Made by a program: the position numbers and the translations under genes. A model generated the notes under the pieces. The model made no database searches. It was not told where the DNA came from and worked only from the letters and a program-made list of their open reading frames with translations. This document shows positions 40,729-49,582 of a DNA stretch of 64,000 nucleotides, piece by piece (the stretch's first letter is position 1; the number at the start of each line of letters is the position of its first letter). Source of the stretch: DASSUW01 sp963844405 (GTDB lineage Bacteria > Actinomycetota > Thermoleophilia > Solirubrobacterales > Solirubrobacteraceae); assembly GCA_963844405.1 (NCBI GenBank), contig CAWJNZ010000002.1, positions 13,317 through 77,316 on the forward strand, read 5' to 3'.

Positions 40729-42729
40729 GTGCACCTGCTCGAGATCTCCCAGGACCACGCCAGCGGGCTGACGACGGTCTCCAGCACCGGCCTGCCCGCC
40801 TACGAGATCCGGCTCGACGGCCCGCCCTCCGGCGTCGCCCGCGTGGTCGCCACCGGGCAGACCTACCACGTGCCGGACGCCCGCAGCTCGGACGAGATCC
40901 GCCGCGAGCTCGTCGACGCCTTCGACGTCGCCTCCGCGCTCTTCGTCCCCGTCGCCTACGACGACGAGGTGCGCCGCGTCGCGGTCCTCGTCGCGCACGC
41001 CCCGCGCAGCTTCCCGGCGGACGAGGTGACCGCCGCCGAGGCGCTCGTGGACGTCGCCGCCGCCGGTCTGGCGCGGCTCGAGGCCGACGACCGGCGCTCC
41101 GCCCGCGCCGCCCAGGACCGCGCGCTCGTGCGCGCCGCGCGCACGCTGAACATGTCGCTCGAGCTCCACGAGGTGCTGCGCACGCTCGCGCGCGAGGCCG
41201 CGCTGTCGCTCGGCGCCGACCTCGCCGGCGTCTACCTCGGCAACGAGCGCGACGGCGGCGTCGCCACCGCCGGCCACAACGTCCCCGACGAGTGGCACGG
41301 GATCGTGCTCGAGCCGGGCGAGGGCGCCGCCGGCCAGGTCCTGCTCACCGGCCGCAGCTTCGTCACCAACGACTACCCGAAGGACACCACGTGCGCCCAG
41401 CGCACGCTGCGCGGCTTCCGCACCGCCCTCGCCGTTCCGATGTCCTGGAGCGACGAGCTCAAGGGCGCCCTCTCGGTGGGCTGGACCTCGATGCGCCGCG
41501 TCGACGAGGAGGATTGCCGGACGCTGGAGGCGATCGCCGACCTGGCCAGCGTCGCCTGCCACAACGCGGAGACCTACCACGACGTCCAGCAGGCGGCGCG
41601 CACCGACGCGCTGACCGGCCTGCTCAACCACGGCGCCATGCAGGTGCGCGTGCGCGAGGAGATCGCGCGCGCCCGTCGCGACGACACGCCGCTGAGCTTC
41701 GTGATCATCGACCTCGACGACTTCAAGCGCGTCAACGACGTCCGCGGCCACCAGGCCGGCGACGAGCTGCTGCGGCAGGTCGCCGGCGTGCTGCAGGCCG
41801 AGCTGCGGCCGTACGACCAGGTCGCCCGCTACGGCGGCGACGAGTTCGTGCTCCTGCTGCCCGGCAGCGACGAGGCGACCGCCCGCGCGGTGGCCGAGCG
41901 CGTGCGCGACACGATGGCCTCCTCGATGGTGGGCGCCTGCTCGCTCGGCGTCGCGCAGTGGCACGAGCCGCTCGACGCCGACGCCCTGCTCGAGCACGCC
42001 GACCGCGCGCTCCTGCTCGCCAAGCGCACGGGCAAGGGCCGCGTCGCCGTCGCCAACCCCGACGTCGAGCGCGAGCTGGCGATCCTGCAGGCCCAGCGCG
42101 GGTCACCGGCGGCAGTGCAGGCGCTGGCCGCGGCGATCGAGGAGCGCGACAACTACACCCACGAGCACTCCGAGGACGTCGTGCACCTTTCGCGCGGCGT
42201 GGCCATGCTGCTCGGCCTCCAGGCCGACCAGGCGGAGCGGATCGCGCACGCGGCGCTCCTGCACGACGTCGGAAAGCTCGCGGTCCCCGACGAGATCCTC
42301 CACAAGCCCGGCCCGCTCACGCCCGAGGAGTGGCAGCTGATGGCCGAGCACCCCGTGGCCGGCGAGCGGATCCTGATGCGGATCCCCGACCTGACCGAGA
42401 TCGCCCCGGTCGTCCGCCACGAGCACGAGCACTGGGACGGCAGCGGCTACCCCGACCGCCTCAAGGGCCGGCTGATCCCGGTCGGCTCGCGGATCATCCT
42501 CGCCTGCGACGCCTACCACGCCATGATCACCGACCGCCCCTACCGTGCGGCGCTGTCGCCGGCCGAGGCGGCCGACGAGCTCCGCCGCGGCGCCGGGAAG
42601 CAGTTCGACCCCGAGGTCGTCGAGGCGCTCCTCGACCTGCTCGGCCACGCCCCGCCGCAGGTGCCCGATCGCACCGAGGGCGTGCGCATGCCGTCCGCCC
42701 CGCCGCCGCGGCCGCCGACGCGCCGGTAG
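40729..42729 (+). CDS. Bifunctional GAF-GGDEF-HD-GYP cyclic-di-GMP protein, N-terminus uncertain
   Basis: The 666-residue frame from GTG 40729 contains a GAF-like region, a second GAF (about 130-275), a GGDEF domain with intact GGDEF and an RxxD inhibitory site (RPYD five residues before), and an HD-GYP domain with HDVGKLAVPDEIL and HEHWDGSGYP. Both a diguanylate cyclase and a phosphodiesterase can therefore be active. Open frame without ATG/GTG/TTG continues upstream to 40549 and encodes plausible GAF residues (LHRLARAAARARTAAQLGG), so the true start may be CTG 40630 or a frameshift near 40610-40630. It may set c-di-GMP read by the riboswitch at 7458. Confidence 0.88.
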   Translation: MHLLEISQDHASGLTTVSSTGLPAYEIRLDGPPSGVARVVATGQTYHVPDARSSDEIRRELVDAFDVASALFVPVAYDDEVRRVAVLVAHAPRSFPADEVTAAEALVDVAAAGLARLEADDRRSARAAQDRALVRAARTLNMSLELHEVLRTLAREAALSLGADLAGVYLGNERDGGVATAGHNVPDEWHGIVLEPGEGAAGQVLLTGRSFVTNDYPKDTTCAQRTLRGFRTALAVPMSWSDELKGALSVGWTSMRRVDEEDCRTLEAIADLASVACHNAETYHDVQQAARTDALTGLLNHGAMQVRVREEIARARRDDTPLSFVIIDLDDFKRVNDVRGHQAGDELLRQVAGVLQAELRPYDQVARYGGDEFVLLLPGSDEATARAVAERVRDTMASSMVGACSLGVAQWHEPLDADALLEHADRALLLAKRTGKGRVAVANPDVERELAILQAQRGSPAAVQALAAAIEERDNYTHEHSEDVVHLSRGVAMLLGLQADQAERIAHAALLHDVGKLAVPDEILHKPGPLTPEEWQLMAEHPVAGERILMRIPDLTEIAPVVRHEHEHWDGSGYPDRLKGRLIPVGSRIILACDAYHAMITDRPYRAALSPAEAADELRRGAGKQFDPEVVEALLDLLGHAPPQVPDRTEGVRMPSAPPPRPPTRR

Positions 42730-42755
42730 CTTTGGTCCGCGCTCTGGGCGCGGTT

Positions 42756-42950
42756 GAACTGCGGCATTGAGGGAGGCGGGTCCGGTTGCCGGTGCATTTC
42801 GTCAACCGCGCGCCCGCGTGGCCGCCGCGGTTGACGTTGTGCACCGTATAGGTGCCGAACGTCAACGCGCGGCGCAGTCGGCGGCGCGCGGTTGACGTTA
42901 TGCACCCTCGCCGCCCACCGCCCTGCCGCCTCCCTACCCTGCCGCAGTTC
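42756..42950. repeat. 195-bp nested palindrome with four alternating 22-bp repeats, copy 2 of family
   Basis: Terminal inverted repeats GAACTGCGGCA (42756-42766) and TGCCGCAGTTC (42940-42950) continue imperfectly through GAGGGAGGCGG. Inside, four units resembling GGTTGACGTTNTGCACC alternate in orientation: minus 42791-42812, plus 42825-42845, minus 42851-42872, plus 42884-42906. Units 1-2 and 3-4 each form a long hairpin with an 11-12-nt loop, separated by GTATA. It lies between convergent genes. The outer end matches the element at 18951. It contains no frame for a transposase. Confidence 0.75.
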
Positions 42951-42963
42951 GATGGCGCTGCCG

Positions 42964-43632
42964 CTACGACGTCTTGTTCGGCCGCGGGTTCGTGATCAGC
43001 GTCGCGCTGTAGGTCAGCCGCGCCTTGTACAGGCAGCGGTACTGCGTGCGCTGGCCGACCCGCGTCTGGGCCGTCTGGCTGTCGGTGTCGCTGCAGCGGT
43101 TCTTGGCCCGGCTGGCGCGCCAGGACGAGCCGTCGTCGAGCAGCTGCGTGAGCGCGGGCGCCCAGGTCGGCACCGTGAGCGCGACGACGTAGCCCTTCTT
43201 GACCGGGATCGAGCGCTCGAGCGGGAACTGGACCTTCTGGCCGAAGTAGGACTGCAGCCGCATCACCGGCGTGGCGGCCATCACGCGGTGGTAGAGGCGC
43301 TTGCCGCGGCGCAGGATCGTCAGGCCGGCCGATGCCTCGCCGTAGTTGTCCTCGAAGAACTCGATCTGGCGCTCGTCGGGGTTGCCGAGGCCGATCGTCC
43401 AGGAGACGATGCGGCCGTCGGCCGGCACGATGTAGGCCGCGCGGCTGTCGACGACCTTGGCCTGATAGCCGGTCGTGCGCGAGACCGCCAGGCAGGGGCT
43501 CGACGGGCAGGTCGGGGTGGCTTCAGCGGCGCTGGCGCCGATCTCGACGATCCGTGCCGAGGCCGGCGCCGCGCACACGAGCGCAGCGACAAGCGCGCCG
43601 GCCGCCGCGGTGAGTCTGGGGCGAAGGGGCAT
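42964..43632 (-). CDS. Secreted protein, unknown function (222 aa)
   Basis: From ATG 43632 the product has a signal peptide (LRPRLTAAAGALVAALVCAAPASA) and a soluble strand-rich region with four or more Cys (CPSSPC; NRCSDTD; YRCLYKARLTYSA). No catalytic motif or family is recognised. It ends next to the palindrome and is the last gene before the cold-shock gene. Function unknown. Confidence 0.78.
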   Translation of the reverse strand: MPLRPRLTAAAGALVAALVCAAPASARIVEIGASAAEATPTCPSSPCLAVSRTTGYQAKVVDSRAAYIVPADGRIVSWTIGLGNPDERQIEFFEDNYGEASAGLTILRRGKRLYHRVMAATPVMRLQSYFGQKVQFPLERSIPVKKGYVVALTVPTWAPALTQLLDDGSSWRASRAKNRCSDTDSQTAQTRVGQRTQYRCLYKARLTYSATLITNPRPNKTS

Positions 43633-43705
43633 CCCGGCATTCAACACGACAGAACGGCGGGGGTTGCGATGCGATGGCGCCCGCCCCAGGGCGCTCTCTA
43701 GCGGT

Positions 43706-43909
43706 TCAGAGCTTCTCGACGTTTATGGCCTTCGGGCCCTTGTCGCCCTGCTCCTCCTCGTAGGCGACCTTCGCACCCTCGGCGAGCGAGCGGTAGCCGT
43801 CGCCCGTGATGCCCGTGAAGTGGACGAACAGATCCCGGCCGCCCTCGTCAGGCGTGATGAAGCCGAAGCCCTTGTCGTCGCTGAACCACTTGACCGTACC
43901 GGTACCCAC
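43706..43909 (-). CDS. csp: Cold-shock domain protein
   Basis: A 67-residue CSD protein with RNP-1 KGFGFIT and RNP-2 DLFVHF, starting GTG 43909 (GTGTVKWFSDDKG). It is an RNA chaperone that binds single-stranded nucleic acid. A promoter with TTGCAC and ATACGT (17-bp spacer) lies at 43996-44024, giving a leader of about 80 nt, as for many csp genes. Confidence 0.96.
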   Translation of the reverse strand: MGTGTVKWFSDDKGFGFITPDEGGRDLFVHFTGITGDGYRSLAEGAKVAYEEEQGDKGPKAINVEKL

Positions 43910-43995
43910 AGATAACCCCGCTTGCTGCCACGTCGCGGGCGGAGCCGCGCGCCGCTCTGGACCTCGACCGGCCCGTGCCGGTCCCGACGTGCAGA

Positions 43996-44024
43996 ACGTA
44001 TCCGGGTTCGCTTCTGCGGTGCAA
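43996..44024 (-). promoter_or_regulatory. Promoter of csp
   Basis: On the minus strand TTGCAC (44024-44019) and ATACGT (44001-43996) are 17 bp apart. The predicted start site gives a leader of roughly 80 nt before GTG 43909. Confidence 0.55.
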
Positions 44025-44033
44025 GCGGATTTT

Positions 44034-44447
44034 TCAGCCGGTGAGCTCGGCCGCCGTGGCGGCGATCTCGTCGCGGTCGCCCGGCCCCGGCACCCACGGC
44101 AGCCGGAGCGGGTCGTTCGCGTAGCGCGGGATGACGTGGACGTGGAAGTGGAACACCGTCTGCCAGGCGGTCCGTCCGCACGAGTTGAGCAGGTTCACGC
44201 CGTCGGCCCCCAGCCGCTCCTTGGCCCGCCCCGCCAGCTTCTGCGCCATCCGGGCGCAGGCCTCGAGATCCTCGGCCGGCACCTCGAGCAGGTCGGCGCT
44301 GTGCTCGCGGGGGATCACGAGCAGGTGGCCGCGCGTGGCGGGGTTGATGTCCATGAAGGCGATGGTGCGCTCGTCCTCGTCCACGCGCGTGGACGGGATC
44401 TCACCGGCGGCGATCTTGCAGAAGAGGCAATCAGGGTCAGCAGCCAT
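44034..44447 (-). CDS. HIT-family hydrolase
   Basis: A 137-residue HIT protein with zinc-site CLFCKIAAGEIPS near the N-terminus and the catalytic triad HFHVHVIPR (H-x-H-x-H) near 109-117. It belongs to the HINT/Fhit-like group that hydrolyses adenosine phosphoramidates or dinucleotides. It is separated by one base from the hexapeptide transferase gene upstream, so it is probably in the same operon as that gene and the CCA enzyme. Confidence 0.95.
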   Translation of the reverse strand: MAADPDCLFCKIAAGEIPSTRVDEDERTIAFMDINPATRGHLLVIPREHSADLLEVPAEDLEACARMAQKLAGRAKERLGADGVNLLNSCGRTAWQTVFHFHVHVIPRYANDPLRLPWVPGPGDRDEIAATAAELTG

Positions 44448-44448
44448 G

Positions 44449-45192
44449 TCAGCGCCAATTCTCGATCAGATCGGCGTCGGACACCTCTCTGACCACCCGG
44501 CCGGGCACGCCCATCACGACGGAGCGCGGCGGGACGTCCTTGGTGACGACGGCGCCGGCGGCCACGAAGGCCTCCTCGCCGACCTCGACGCCGGGCGTGA
44601 TGACGACCGCGCCGCCGATGCGGCAGGCGCGGCGCAGCGTCGGCCCCACGATCGGGTGGTCGGCGTCGTGGCGCGCCATCGTCGAGTCGTTGGTGGTGAG
44701 CACGCCGGGGCCGACGAAGACGTCGTCCTCCACGACGGAGCGCGCCGTCAGGTAGACGTCGGTCTGCACGCGCACGCGCGCGCCGAGCAGCACGTCGTTG
44801 TCGACGGTGCTGCCGCGGCCGATCACGGAGGCCGGCCCGATCACCGCGCGCTCGCGCACGTACGCCTGGTCGCCCACGATCGCCCCGGCGCCCAGGCGCG
44901 CGCCCGCGAAGACGATCGCCTGGCAGCAGACGACGGCGCCCTCCTCGAGGACGAGCGGGTCCGGCGCCGTGCGCGGCGCCGTGGAGTGGCGCGCGAGCTT
45001 CGGCGGCTTGCCGAGGATGGCGCCGTCCTGCACGACGCAGCCGGCGCCGACGATCGTGCCCGGGTGGACGACGACGTGCGAGCCGAGCCGGACGCCGGCG
45101 CCGATGCGCGCGCCCTCGCCGACCACGCAGAAGTGGCCGAGCACGGCGTCGTCGGCGACCTCGCCGAGGATCGGGTCGGGCACGCTCGTCAT
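44449..45192 (-). CDS. Left-handed beta-helix (hexapeptide) acyltransferase-like protein
   Basis: A 247-residue protein built of hexapeptide repeats (VGEGARIGAGVRLGSHVVVH; GAGCVVQDGAILG), a variable loop, then further turns (GADQAYVRERAV, IGPASVIGRGSTV) and a C-terminal V-turn (GVEVGEEAFVAAGAVVTKDV) ending VVMGVPGRVVRE. This resembles sugar N- or O-acetyltransferases that modify nucleotide sugars or cell-surface glycans. The acyl donor site is probable but not proven. It overlaps the CCA-enzyme gene by 4 bp. Confidence 0.85.
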   Translation of the reverse strand: MTSVPDPILGEVADDAVLGHFCVVGEGARIGAGVRLGSHVVVHPGTIVGAGCVVQDGAILGKPPKLARHSTAPRTAPDPLVLEEGAVVCCQAIVFAGARLGAGAIVGDQAYVRERAVIGPASVIGRGSTVDNDVLLGARVRVQTDVYLTARSVVEDDVFVGPGVLTTNDSTMARHDADHPIVGPTLRRACRIGGAVVITPGVEVGEEAFVAAGAVVTKDVPPRSVVMGVPGRVVREVSDADLIENWR

Positions 45193-46550
45193 GAGAGCAG
45201 ATCCCTGGCCCGCGCGATGGCCTCCTCGCGCGTGGCGATCTCGCCCGCGTAACGGTCCTCCTCGAGCTGGGCGAGCAGCTCGCCGAGCCGCGGGCCGGGG
45301 ACGAGGTCGAGCTCGCGCGCCAGCTCGTCGCCGCGCACCAGCGGCTCGGCCGGCCCGCGGTCGACGGCCAGCATCTCCCGCGCGAGCGCGACGTGGGCGG
45401 CGATCGCCTCCTCGGCTCCTCGTCCGCGGGTGGCGAGCCGGTCAGCGACCGTGAAGATCGTCACGTCGTCGCTGTAGGGGGCGGTGGCGCGCAGGTAGCG
45501 CCAGACCTCGCGGCGGTCGAGCGGCCGGGCGTGGACGAGGAAGCCGAGCCGCAGGTGATGGCGGGTCAGCGCCGTCACGTAGTCGATCGTGCGCTGGGCG
45601 GCGCGCAGGCGGCGGAGGACGTCGCGCGCGAGGTCGGCGCCGGCCTCGTCGTGCCCCAGGAAGGTGACCCGCCCGTCGGGGCGCTCCCCGCGGGTCTGCG
45701 GCTTGGCCGCGTCGTGGAGCAGCGCGGCGAAGCGCATCGCGCCGCCGCGCGTGAGCTCGTCGGCCAGCGGCTCGCCCAGCAGCTCCACGGTCTGCGCCCC
45801 GAGCGGCCCGGGGTCGCGCTCGAGGCGGGCGACGGCCTCCAGCACCTCGAGCGTGTGGCCATGGACGTCGGCGTGGTGGAACTCGTTCTGCTCGACGCCG
45901 CGCAGCGCCGCCAGCTCGGGCAGGACCGCCTGGGTGAGCCCGTGGGCGTCCATCAGCTCGAGCCCCTCGCGGGCGCGCTCGGCGGTGACCACGCGCTTGA
46001 GCTCGCCGAAGACGCGCTCCGGCGCGACCTTGTCGATGGCCGCCGCGTGCCGCTTGGCGGCGGCGCCGGTCTCCGGGTCGAGGTCGAGGCCCAGCTCGGT
46101 CACGAGGCGGATCGCCCGCAGCGTGCGCAGCGGGTCGTCCTCGAGCGCCTCCTCGGAGACCATGCGGACGAGCCGGGCGTCGAGGTCCGCGCGGCCGCCG
46201 TGGGGGTCGAGCAGCTCGCCGCCGGCCAGCGGCTCGGCCATGGCGTTGATCGTGAAGTCGCGCGCCGCGAGGTCGGCCCCGATGTCGTCGTCGCGGAGCG
46301 TGACGAGGTCGACGTGCCAGGCGTGCCCCGGCCCGACGACGCGCCACGCCCCGAAGGCCCCGGAGAGCTGGAAGGCGGCGCCGCCCGTGGCGCGGGCGAT
46401 CGTCTTTGCCGCCTCCCCAGGATCCCCCTCGAGCGAGACGTCGACGTCGTCGGTCGCCCGCCCGAGCAGGCGGTCGCGGACGGCCCCGCCGACGAGCCAC
46501 GCCTCGCGCCCGGCGAGCGCGCTTCGGGCCGCCTCAAGAGGCGTGTTCAC
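45189..46550 (-). CDS. cca: CCA-adding enzyme / polyA polymerase-like nucleotidyltransferase with HD domain
   Basis: A 453-residue class II tRNA nucleotidyltransferase: head domain WLVGGAVRDRLLGRATDDVD with the two catalytic Asp, neck RDFTINAMA and DPLRTLRAIR. An HD domain follows (LLHDAAKPQTRG, with FLGHDEAGADLARDV). It adds CCA to tRNA 3' ends; the tRNA-Pro in this window lacks encoded CCA, consistent with the need. It overlaps alr by 17 bp. Confidence 0.92.
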   Translation of the reverse strand: MNTPLEAARSALAGREAWLVGGAVRDRLLGRATDDVDVSLEGDPGEAAKTIARATGGAAFQLSGAFGAWRVVGPGHAWHVDLVTLRDDDIGADLAARDFTINAMAEPLAGGELLDPHGGRADLDARLVRMVSEEALEDDPLRTLRAIRLVTELGLDLDPETGAAAKRHAAAIDKVAPERVFGELKRVVTAERAREGLELMDAHGLTQAVLPELAALRGVEQNEFHHADVHGHTLEVLEAVARLERDPGPLGAQTVELLGEPLADELTRGGAMRFAALLHDAAKPQTRGERPDGRVTFLGHDEAGADLARDVLRRLRAAQRTIDYVTALTRHHLRLGFLVHARPLDRREVWRYLRATAPYSDDVTIFTVADRLATRGRGAEEAIAAHVALAREMLAVDRGPAEPLVRGDELARELDLVPGPRLGELLAQLEEDRYAGEIATREEAIARARDLLS

Positions 46551-47604
46551 CGTACTCCCGCGGCACCCGGGGCGAGAGGCCGCACGTGACCTCGTAGTTG
46601 ATCGTCCCGAGTCGGCTCGCCATCTCCTCCGCCAGGAGCCGCTCTCCCCCGCGCGCGCCGATCAGCACGGCCTCGGCGCCGCGCTCGATGGGCTCGTCGC
46701 CGAGGTCGACGGTGATGTTGTCCATCGACACGGTGCCGACCAGCGGCACGCGGCGGCCGTCGACGAGCACGTCGGCGTTGTTCGTGAGCCCGCGCCGCAC
46801 GCCGTCGCCGTAGCCGACCGGGATCGTGCCGAGCCAGGTCTCGCGCTCGGCGACGAAGCGGCGGCCGTAGCCGGCGCTCTCCCCCGGCCCGGCCCGCTTG
46901 ACCTCCGCCACGTAGCTGACGAGCTCGAGCGCCGGCTCGAGGCCGTGGTCGGCCGGGTCGCGACCGAACGGGTCCATGCCGTAGACGGCGATCCCGCAGC
47001 GCACCATGTCGAACCGCGCGCGCGGCTCGCGCAGGGCGGCCGCCGAGTTGGCCGCGTGCACGGGCACGCCGGGGTGGCGGGCGACCCAGCGCTCGAACCG
47101 CTCGAGCTGCTCGGCGAGGAAGGCGGGGTCGTCCTCGTCGGCGGTGGCGAAGTGCGTCATCAGCCCGGCGAGCCGGTCGCCGGCGGCCTCGACCACGCGC
47201 GAGGCCTCGTCTACGTCGCGCGTGCCGAGCCGGCCCATCCCGGTGTCGAGCTTGACGTGCACGCCGACCCCCTCGGGCAGCGCGGCGACGAACGCCTCGC
47301 GCCAGGCGACGACGTCGGCGCGCGCCTCGAGCGCCACGTCGAGCTCCGCGCTCGACAGCGCTCCCATGACGAGGATCGGCCCCGCGATGCCCGCCGACCG
47401 CAGCTCGAACGCCTCCCCTGCCGTGGCCACCGCCAGCCAGGGCGCGCCGCCGGCCTGCGCGGCCCGCGCCGCCGGCACGGCCCCGTGGCCGTAGCCGCCG
47501 GCCTTGACGACCGCGCACAGGCGCGCGGGCGCCGCCACCGCGGCCAGCCGCGCGCAGTTGCGCTCGATCGCGCCCAGGTCGACCCGGGCCAGCGCTCGCA
47601 CCAC
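46534..47604 (-). CDS. alr: Alanine racemase
   Basis: The 356-residue PLP enzyme has the Schiff-base lysine in CAVVKAGGYGHG (K34; the usual Asn is Gly), VKLDTGMGRLGT, the second-base Tyr in ESAGYGRRF, and DNITVDLG near the C-terminus. It makes D-alanine for peptidoglycan. GTG 47604 is the start; ATG is absent. Its 3' end overlaps the CCA-enzyme gene. Confidence 0.95.
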   Translation of the reverse strand: MVRALARVDLGAIERNCARLAAVAAPARLCAVVKAGGYGHGAVPAARAAQAGGAPWLAVATAGEAFELRSAGIAGPILVMGALSSAELDVALEARADVVAWREAFVAALPEGVGVHVKLDTGMGRLGTRDVDEASRVVEAAGDRLAGLMTHFATADEDDPAFLAEQLERFERWVARHPGVPVHAANSAAALREPRARFDMVRCGIAVYGMDPFGRDPADHGLEPALELVSYVAEVKRAGPGESAGYGRRFVAERETWLGTIPVGYGDGVRRGLTNNADVLVDGRRVPLVGTVSMDNITVDLGDEPIERGAEAVLIGARGGERLLAEEMASRLGTINYEVTCGLSPRVPREYGEHAS

Positions 47605-47608
47605 GGAG

Positions 47609-48079
47609 CTACTCCTCGTCGCTGGAGGTCAGCGCGTCCAGCACGTCCACCCGCGTGACGACGCCGACCAGGCGGCCGTGCTCCACGACAGGCAGGCGGT
47701 TGTGCTTCTTGCGCGCGATCACCCTGGCCGCCTCCCGCACGGTGGCGTGCGGCTCGATCGTCACCGGGTCCGCGGTCATCATGTCCTCGGCCGTGGCGGC
47801 GAAGGCCTTGCGCACCCGCTCCTCCCAGTGCGAGACCGACTCGAGGAAGACGATGCCGCCGAAGAGCTGGAAGTAGTGCGGCATGTGGAAGTCCTCGTCC
47901 TCGTCGGTGAGGACGAGGTCGGCCTCGGTGATGATGCCGACGCAGCGGCCGCCCTCGTTGACCACCGGCACGCCGGGCAGCTCGTGGTCGCGCAGCACCC
48001 GCAGCACGCGCTCGACCGAGTCGGCGACCGTAACGGTCGGCACGTCGGTCTCCATGATGTCGCGTACGGTGAGCGCCAT
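47609..48079 (-). CDS. CBS-domain protein
   Basis: A 156-residue protein of two CBS motifs: residues 7-60 (DIMETDVPTVTVADSVERVL, PGVPVVNEGGRCVGIITEAD) and 97-155 (DMMTADPVTIEPHATVREAA, RLPVVEHGRLVGVVTRVDVL). Tandem CBS pairs bind adenine nucleotides and report energy status. No effector domain is attached. It lies 4 bp from alr. Confidence 0.93.
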   Translation of the reverse strand: MALTVRDIMETDVPTVTVADSVERVLRVLRDHELPGVPVVNEGGRCVGIITEADLVLTDEDEDFHMPHYFQLFGGIVFLESVSHWEERVRKAFAATAEDMMTADPVTIEPHATVREAARVIARKKHNRLPVVEHGRLVGVVTRVDVLDALTSSDEE

Positions 48080-48091
48080 TACGGCCGAAAT

Positions 48092-49582
48092 CTACGGGTT
48101 CAAAGCCGCCGGCAGGCGCGCGATGACGTCGGAGGCGATCACCGCGTCGGGCCCGTGCGGCTCCGCGGCCAGCCGCCCCGCGCGCAGGTGGACGTGGACG
48201 GCGGCGCAGGTGGCGTGGAAGGGCTCCATGCCCTTCGCGAGCATCGCGCCGACGACGCCGGAGAGCACGTCGCCGGTGCCGGCGGTGGCGAGCCCGGGCG
48301 CGCCGCCCGGCGAGATCGCCACCGTGCCGCCCGGCCGGACGACGAGCGTGTCGTCGCCCTTGAGCACGACGATCGCCCCCGAGCGCTCGCTCATCGCGCG
48401 CGCGTGGTGGAGGCGGCGACGCCCGACCTCGCTCGACTCGAGGTCGAGCAGCCGCCCGAGCTCGCCCGCGTGCGGCGTCAACACCGTGGCGGCCGGCCGC
48501 GGCGGGAGGTCGAGCCCGGCGAGCGCGTTCAGGCCGTCGGCGTCGACCACGAGCGGGACCTCGATCCGCAGGTAGAGCTCGCGGGCGAACGCGCGGGCGC
48601 CGTCCGTGCGCCCCAGCCCGGGCCCGAGCACGACGGCGTCGGCGCGCTCGATCGCTCCCAAGGCGGGCTCGACCGCCTCGGCCGCGAGCGAGCCGGCCGC
48701 CTCGGGCAGCCCCTTCGTCATCGCCTCGAGCAGGCGCACCGAGAACGTGTTCTCGAGCGAGGCTGGCGCCCCGACGGTCACGTACCCGGCGCCCGCGCGG
48801 ATGGCGGCGGTGGCGGCCATCGTCGGTGCGCCGGTCAGCCCCGACGAGCCGCCGATCACCACGACGTTGCCGGAGCTGAACTTCGTCGACTCCGCCGTCC
48901 GCCGCGGCATCCCCTCGAGCACGCCGCCCCCGATCAGGCCGATCCGCGGCTCGGCCGGCGCGCCGGCCGGGATCCCGATGTCGATGACCACGACCGTTCC
49001 CGCGTGCGCCTTCCCGGGGTGGATCCAGTGTCCGGGCTTGGCGCGGTGGAAGGTGGCGGTGGCGACCGCCCGCACGGCGGCGCCCTCGACCTCGCCCGTG
49101 CTCGCGTTCACGCCCGACGGCACGTCGGCGGCGACGACCGGGGCGCCGGCGGCATTGATCGCCTCGATCACGGCCGGCTCCCGCGCGGGACCGGTCGCGC
49201 CCGTGCCGAGCAGCGCGTCGACGACCCCGGCGGCGCCGTCGAGCCGCGCGGCGTCGAACGGCACGGGCGAGTGCCCGGGCAGCCGCCGCAGCTGCTCGGC
49301 GGCGTCGCCACGCAGCTCCTCCGGCGGCGCCGCCGCGAGGACGTCGACCTCGCGGCCGGCCTGGCGCAGGATGCGCGCAGCCACCAGCCCGTCGCCGCCG
49401 TTGTTGCCCTTGCCGCAGACGACGACGATCCGGCCGCCCGGCACGAACCGGGCGACCACCCTGGCGAGACCCTCACCCGCCCGCTCCATGAGGTCCAGCG
49501 AGGGGATGCCGCGCTCCTCGATCGCCCAGGCGTCGGTGGCGCGCATCTCCTCGGCGGTGGGCAGCGGCTCCAGCCGGCTCAT
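48092..49582 (-). CDS. nnr: Bifunctional NAD(P)HX epimerase/dehydratase
   Basis: The 496-residue protein has an N-terminal YjeF epimerase domain (IPSLDLMERAGEGLARVVARF; VVCGKGNNGGDGLVAAR) to about 200. The C-terminal ribokinase-like dehydratase domain contains GGSSGLTGAPTMAATAAIRAGAGYV, TPHAGELGRLL and GTGDVLSGVVGAM. It repairs hydrated NAD(P)H. ATG 49582 overlaps the acpS stop (ATGA). Confidence 0.94.
   Translation of the reverse strand: MSRLEPLPTAEEMRATDAWAIEERGIPSLDLMERAGEGLARVVARFVPGGRIVVVCGKGNNGGDGLVAARILRQAGREVDVLAAAPPEELRGDAAEQLRRLPGHSPVPFDAARLDGAAGVVDALLGTGATGPAREPAVIEAINAAGAPVVAADVPSGVNASTGEVEGAAVRAVATATFHRAKPGHWIHPGKAHAGTVVVIDIGIPAGAPAEPRIGLIGGGVLEGMPRRTAESTKFSSGNVVVIGGSSGLTGAPTMAATAAIRAGAGYVTVGAPASLENTFSVRLLEAMTKGLPEAAGSLAAEAVEPALGAIERADAVVLGPGLGRTDGARAFARELYLRIEVPLVVDADGLNALAGLDLPPRPAATVLTPHAGELGRLLDLESSEVGRRRLHHARAMSERSGAIVVLKGDDTLVVRPGGTVAISPGGAPGLATAGTGDVLSGVVGAMLAKGMEPFHATCAAVHVHLRAGRLAAEPHGPDAVIASDVIARLPAALNP

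Noticed and set aside
42756..42950. Twin hairpins as an integron attC site or CRISPR
   Set aside because: There is no integrase, no GTTRRRY core pair, and the repeats alternate in orientation with tiny spacers.
43910..43995. Leader of csp as a riboswitch
   Set aside because: It is GC-rich with no recognised aptamer blocks; a cold-shock leader is sufficient explanation.
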